Made by a program: the position numbers and the translations under genes. A stretch of 43,999 nucleotides of DNA from Cyclospora cayetanensis. Its lineage: Eukaryota > Apicomplexa > Conoidasida > Eucoccidiorida > Eimeriidae. A model generated the notes under the pieces. The model made no database searches. It was not told where the DNA came from and saw only the letters and a program-made list of their open reading frames with translations. The stretch's first letter is position 1. The number at the start of each line of letters is the position of its first letter. Of the stretch, positions 41,562 through 43,999 are shown piece by piece. Location of the stretch: assembly GCF_002999335.1 (NCBI RefSeq), contig NW_020312206.1, positions 1-43,999 of the forward strand, given 5' to 3'.

Positions 41562-42400
41562 CTTGCAACACTCCAATCCAGAGCCTTTGTAGCAACAAAC
41601 GGCTGCGTCTATGTAGTTGCTGCTCTCAGGAAGCGCGGACGGGCTCCTGGGGCATGCAAGAGGCCCTGATGTGACGTAAGCGAGTGTACGGGCCACTTTA
41701 AGAACCAGGATGCCATACGTCTCTTTGGCCAGCAAGGAGGGCCCCCTTGGGGCCCCCCCCGGAATGGAGAGTTTTAAACGAGAGACACAGAGAAACGGCG
41801 CGCCTTAGTCCCTAGCCCTGTCTCACTTGAAGGCTGCTAGTATGCTATTTTTGTAGTCCAAAAACCAGATCTCAAGCCGCAAATCTGAGACACTGGACAT
41901 GCCGTCACCACTCACCGTGGGGCCCACGATATATGCCAAATAGGGAGTAACCCGAAGGGCGGAAGAGGCGACCCTACGCCCTAAAAAAGAAGGAAACGGT
42001 GTTTTCTAAATGCAAACACGGACAGAAGCTCAAGGATAGGAAGAAGAAAATCGCGGGACAGGTCAAGTCGCTCCATATGTTGGAACGGCTGCTAACGATA
42101 CAGGCGAGATGGCAGTGCATACACCCCTAGAGCGGTTCAGGGTAACGCCAACTTCTTTCTCTATAACCCGCGTATTTCATAGTCCCTACCTTTTCAACAC
42201 ACCTTCTTTACTTATATTGAGCTCTTATGGGCAGCCACAAACGGTGTGCCAAATATCTTCAGCACACTGAGTAGCGCGGTCGCGTTCATGCTGCATAACC
42301 AGTGCCTCTGCCGCTTTACCTCTTACACATTGCCACACATACCCTACAGAGCGACTACAAAGCGACTGCTTGACTGGTTACTCCTGACGGTAAGCTAGAG
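41562..42400. other. Upstream region of PEX5
   Basis: Probably holds the PEX5 promoter and 5' UTR. A GC-rich GGGGCCCC-type cluster sits at 41,740-41,765. No further gene is recognised. Confidence 0.35.
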
Positions 42401-42405
42401 TTGGT

Positions 42406-42548
42406 AGCATTACATGATTCAATACAGCTCTTCCACGCACATCCCCTGATTGCGATCAACCCATTTGCCAGTGCATCAAATTCACTTCCCTTGGCAACAT
42501 TCTGGAACAAACACTCTGAAGATCAAAGCTCAAGGTTGCTGTTATGAC
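42406..42548 (-). repeat. Diverged direct repeat, member 1 (partner at 43,141)
   Basis: About 140 bases match 43,141-43,283 in the same orientation, including CTCTTCCACGCACATCC and AACACTCTGA. On the minus strand both copies keep one reading frame with a shared pattern ALANGLI then GCAWKSCIE, so the repeat comes from a coding sequence. No known domain is recognised. Confidence 0.65.
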
Positions 42549-43140
42549 CAAAACACCGTGTGTTGCGGCTGACGCACGAAGAAGACCGTATCCTTGAATT
42601 TGTCGTGTCTACTGTGTTCCTCTGCCGCTCTGGTGACCCACGAGTCTCCACAGCACCTGAGAGACCAAAGGGAAAAGCATTATGCAGCTCCTACCAAAGA
42701 AATGTTGCAGCGACGAGTTTTGCTGCCGCTCGGACACTGTTAGACTGAAGAGGGGCCAAGCGGCCACCGTGTTGTCGCGAACGAAGCAGCACCTACGCAA
42801 GCTTTCACAAAGAATTTGTAGAGAATTGACTGGGTTGTTTGTATTCTTGTATGTCCTGTTTATTACAGAGCGCTCTTAGCTCGATACGAGATGACGTGAT
42901 TGTGTTTCCTTGTAGCTAGATGCAATGTGCATTTACTTGTGACTGATGGAAGTGCTTTTATGGTGCAACAACGCGCACCCTAGCCGTCCCTCACTTCTCT
43001 CTAAAAAGTTTTGAAAGAGATAAGCAGTGGAAGGCGGGAGCCCTTTGGAGAGACATGTAAAAACTTTGTGCTACATGTGTATTCAGTGTAGAGTCGATTA
43101 CCTCCTTCCCAATGGATACATGAGATGCTGAGTTAGAGTT

Positions 43141-43283
43141 GGCTGCGCTACATATTTCGATACAACTCTTCCACGCACATCCGTTGGCTGTGATTAACCC
43201 ATTAGCCAGTGCACGAACTTCATTTCCCCTTGCAACAGTCTGGAAAAAACACTCTGACGATCGAAATTCACGGTTGCTGCTAT
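43141..43283 (-). repeat. Diverged direct repeat, member 2 (partner at 42,406)
   Basis: Second copy, about 735 bases from the first. The minus-strand frame is open from 43,344 to 42,991 and contains ALANGLITANGCAWKSCIE. The segment near 42,960, just downstream on that strand, matches the 29,338 region, which links this copy to the dispersed repeats of the 29-36 kb block. Confidence 0.6.
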
Positions 43284-43789
43284 GAGCCCGTGCAGGTCTC
43301 GGCAAGAAGATATTCAGCTCCAACTTCAAAAAGGCATTGATCACTAGCTGTTTAGTGTTTTCAAATGATCCAATAGCTTCCCTTGTCCGCCACTCTCAAA
43401 TTTCCCCACAGTAGACAGAGGAACATGTAGGCTATGTGTTGATGCACCCCCAATGCACTTCCGGCATCCACAAGTAGTTGCACATAGCGCCTAGCACATA
43501 TGGGCAAAGATGGCTTCTGGTATAAGGCTAAATGTACTCGACAAAGCACAAGAAATACTACCGACAAATCGACTAGCCCATTGATCAGCCTTTAGTTAAT
43601 ATTTGTGTTGTAGAAGGTGCTTGGAACTTAGCTTGCTACAACGTCCCCCTTTCCCCATCTAAAAACGCGGGCCCTCGTGTCCAGCACCTTAACGTGGTGA
43701 TTAAATGCGTAAAGGACAGACGAAATGTGTCCGCAATGAGACACCTACCACTACAATCGAATAGGGCCAGCCATAAGTAGCGAGATTAA

Positions 43790-43970
43790 CCAAGCAGATC
43801 CGCAAAAATCCTCGGCAGCCAACCATGCCCGCAGCTGCTCCTCCGCCAAGCACTTGGACTGCCCTTCCCTACCTTGCTCATCAAACCTTTAATGCCGCAC
43901 TTCTTCAGCTCCCTCTGTATCCTCCAACTCCACACGAGTTCCTTGCCTGCGCAGCAATGTCCGCACACGC
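43790..43970 (-). repeat. Diverged direct repeat, partner of 30,372-30,700
   Basis: Same-orientation match to the 30.5 kb repeat, with the same minus-strand pattern (CCAGK-LV, WRIQRE, KCGI). It continues to about 30 bases from the window edge, so its full extent cannot be judged. Confidence 0.55.
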
Positions 43971-43999
43971 GTCAAGGAGATTTAATCCTTTCCCAAGCC

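Overview
The window looks like nuclear DNA of a coccidian apicomplexan, most likely Eimeria (Cyclospora is the nearest alternative). The signs are intron-rich genes with GT-AG introns, dense CAG/CTG runs that give Gln/Ala/Ser tracts inside conserved proteins, and protein content that fits a parasite with an apicoplast and peroxisome-type import. There is no bacterial-style operon, Shine-Dalgarno site or CRISPR array. All identifications come from reading the sequence; no database search was run.

Layout. 0.3-1.6 kb: decayed retroelement fragment, followed by a nested hairpin. 3.0-9.2 kb (+): ATG9, the autophagy lipid scramblase, four exons, about 1640 aa. 10.0-16.9 kb (-): a CDC48/p97 AAA+ ATPase with a signal-peptide-plus-transit-peptide leader, which I read as the apicoplast Cdc48 of the SELMA import machinery. 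I could join 14 exons with consistent phases into 902 codons. 17.7-22.1 kb (+): a large two-exon protein, divergent from CDC48, with a presequence-like N-terminus and a C-terminus resembling the start of a RAP domain. 22.9-28.8 kb (-): coding exons of one or two unrecognised proteins, only partly resolved. 29-36 kb: AT-richer ground with a degenerate Ty3/gypsy-like retrotransposon on the minus strand and other diverged repeats. 36.4-41.6 kb (-): PEX5, the PTS1 peroxisomal import receptor, 14 exons, 782 aa. 41.6-44 kb: no gene recognised, more diverged repeats.

The three confident genes all serve organelle import or turnover: ATG9 in autophagy-related membrane supply, the apicoplast Cdc48 in pulling proteins across a plastid membrane, and PEX5 in peroxisomal matrix import. 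They are separate transcription units, so their proximity may be chance. The clearest oddities are a large low-complexity insertion inside the ATG9 core, a (CA)n microsatellite touching a CDC48 splice donor, a stop-free intron of length 3n in the PEX5 TPR region, strong enrichment of the GGGGCCCC palindrome in the gene blocks, and an apparently truncated RAP-like C-terminus.
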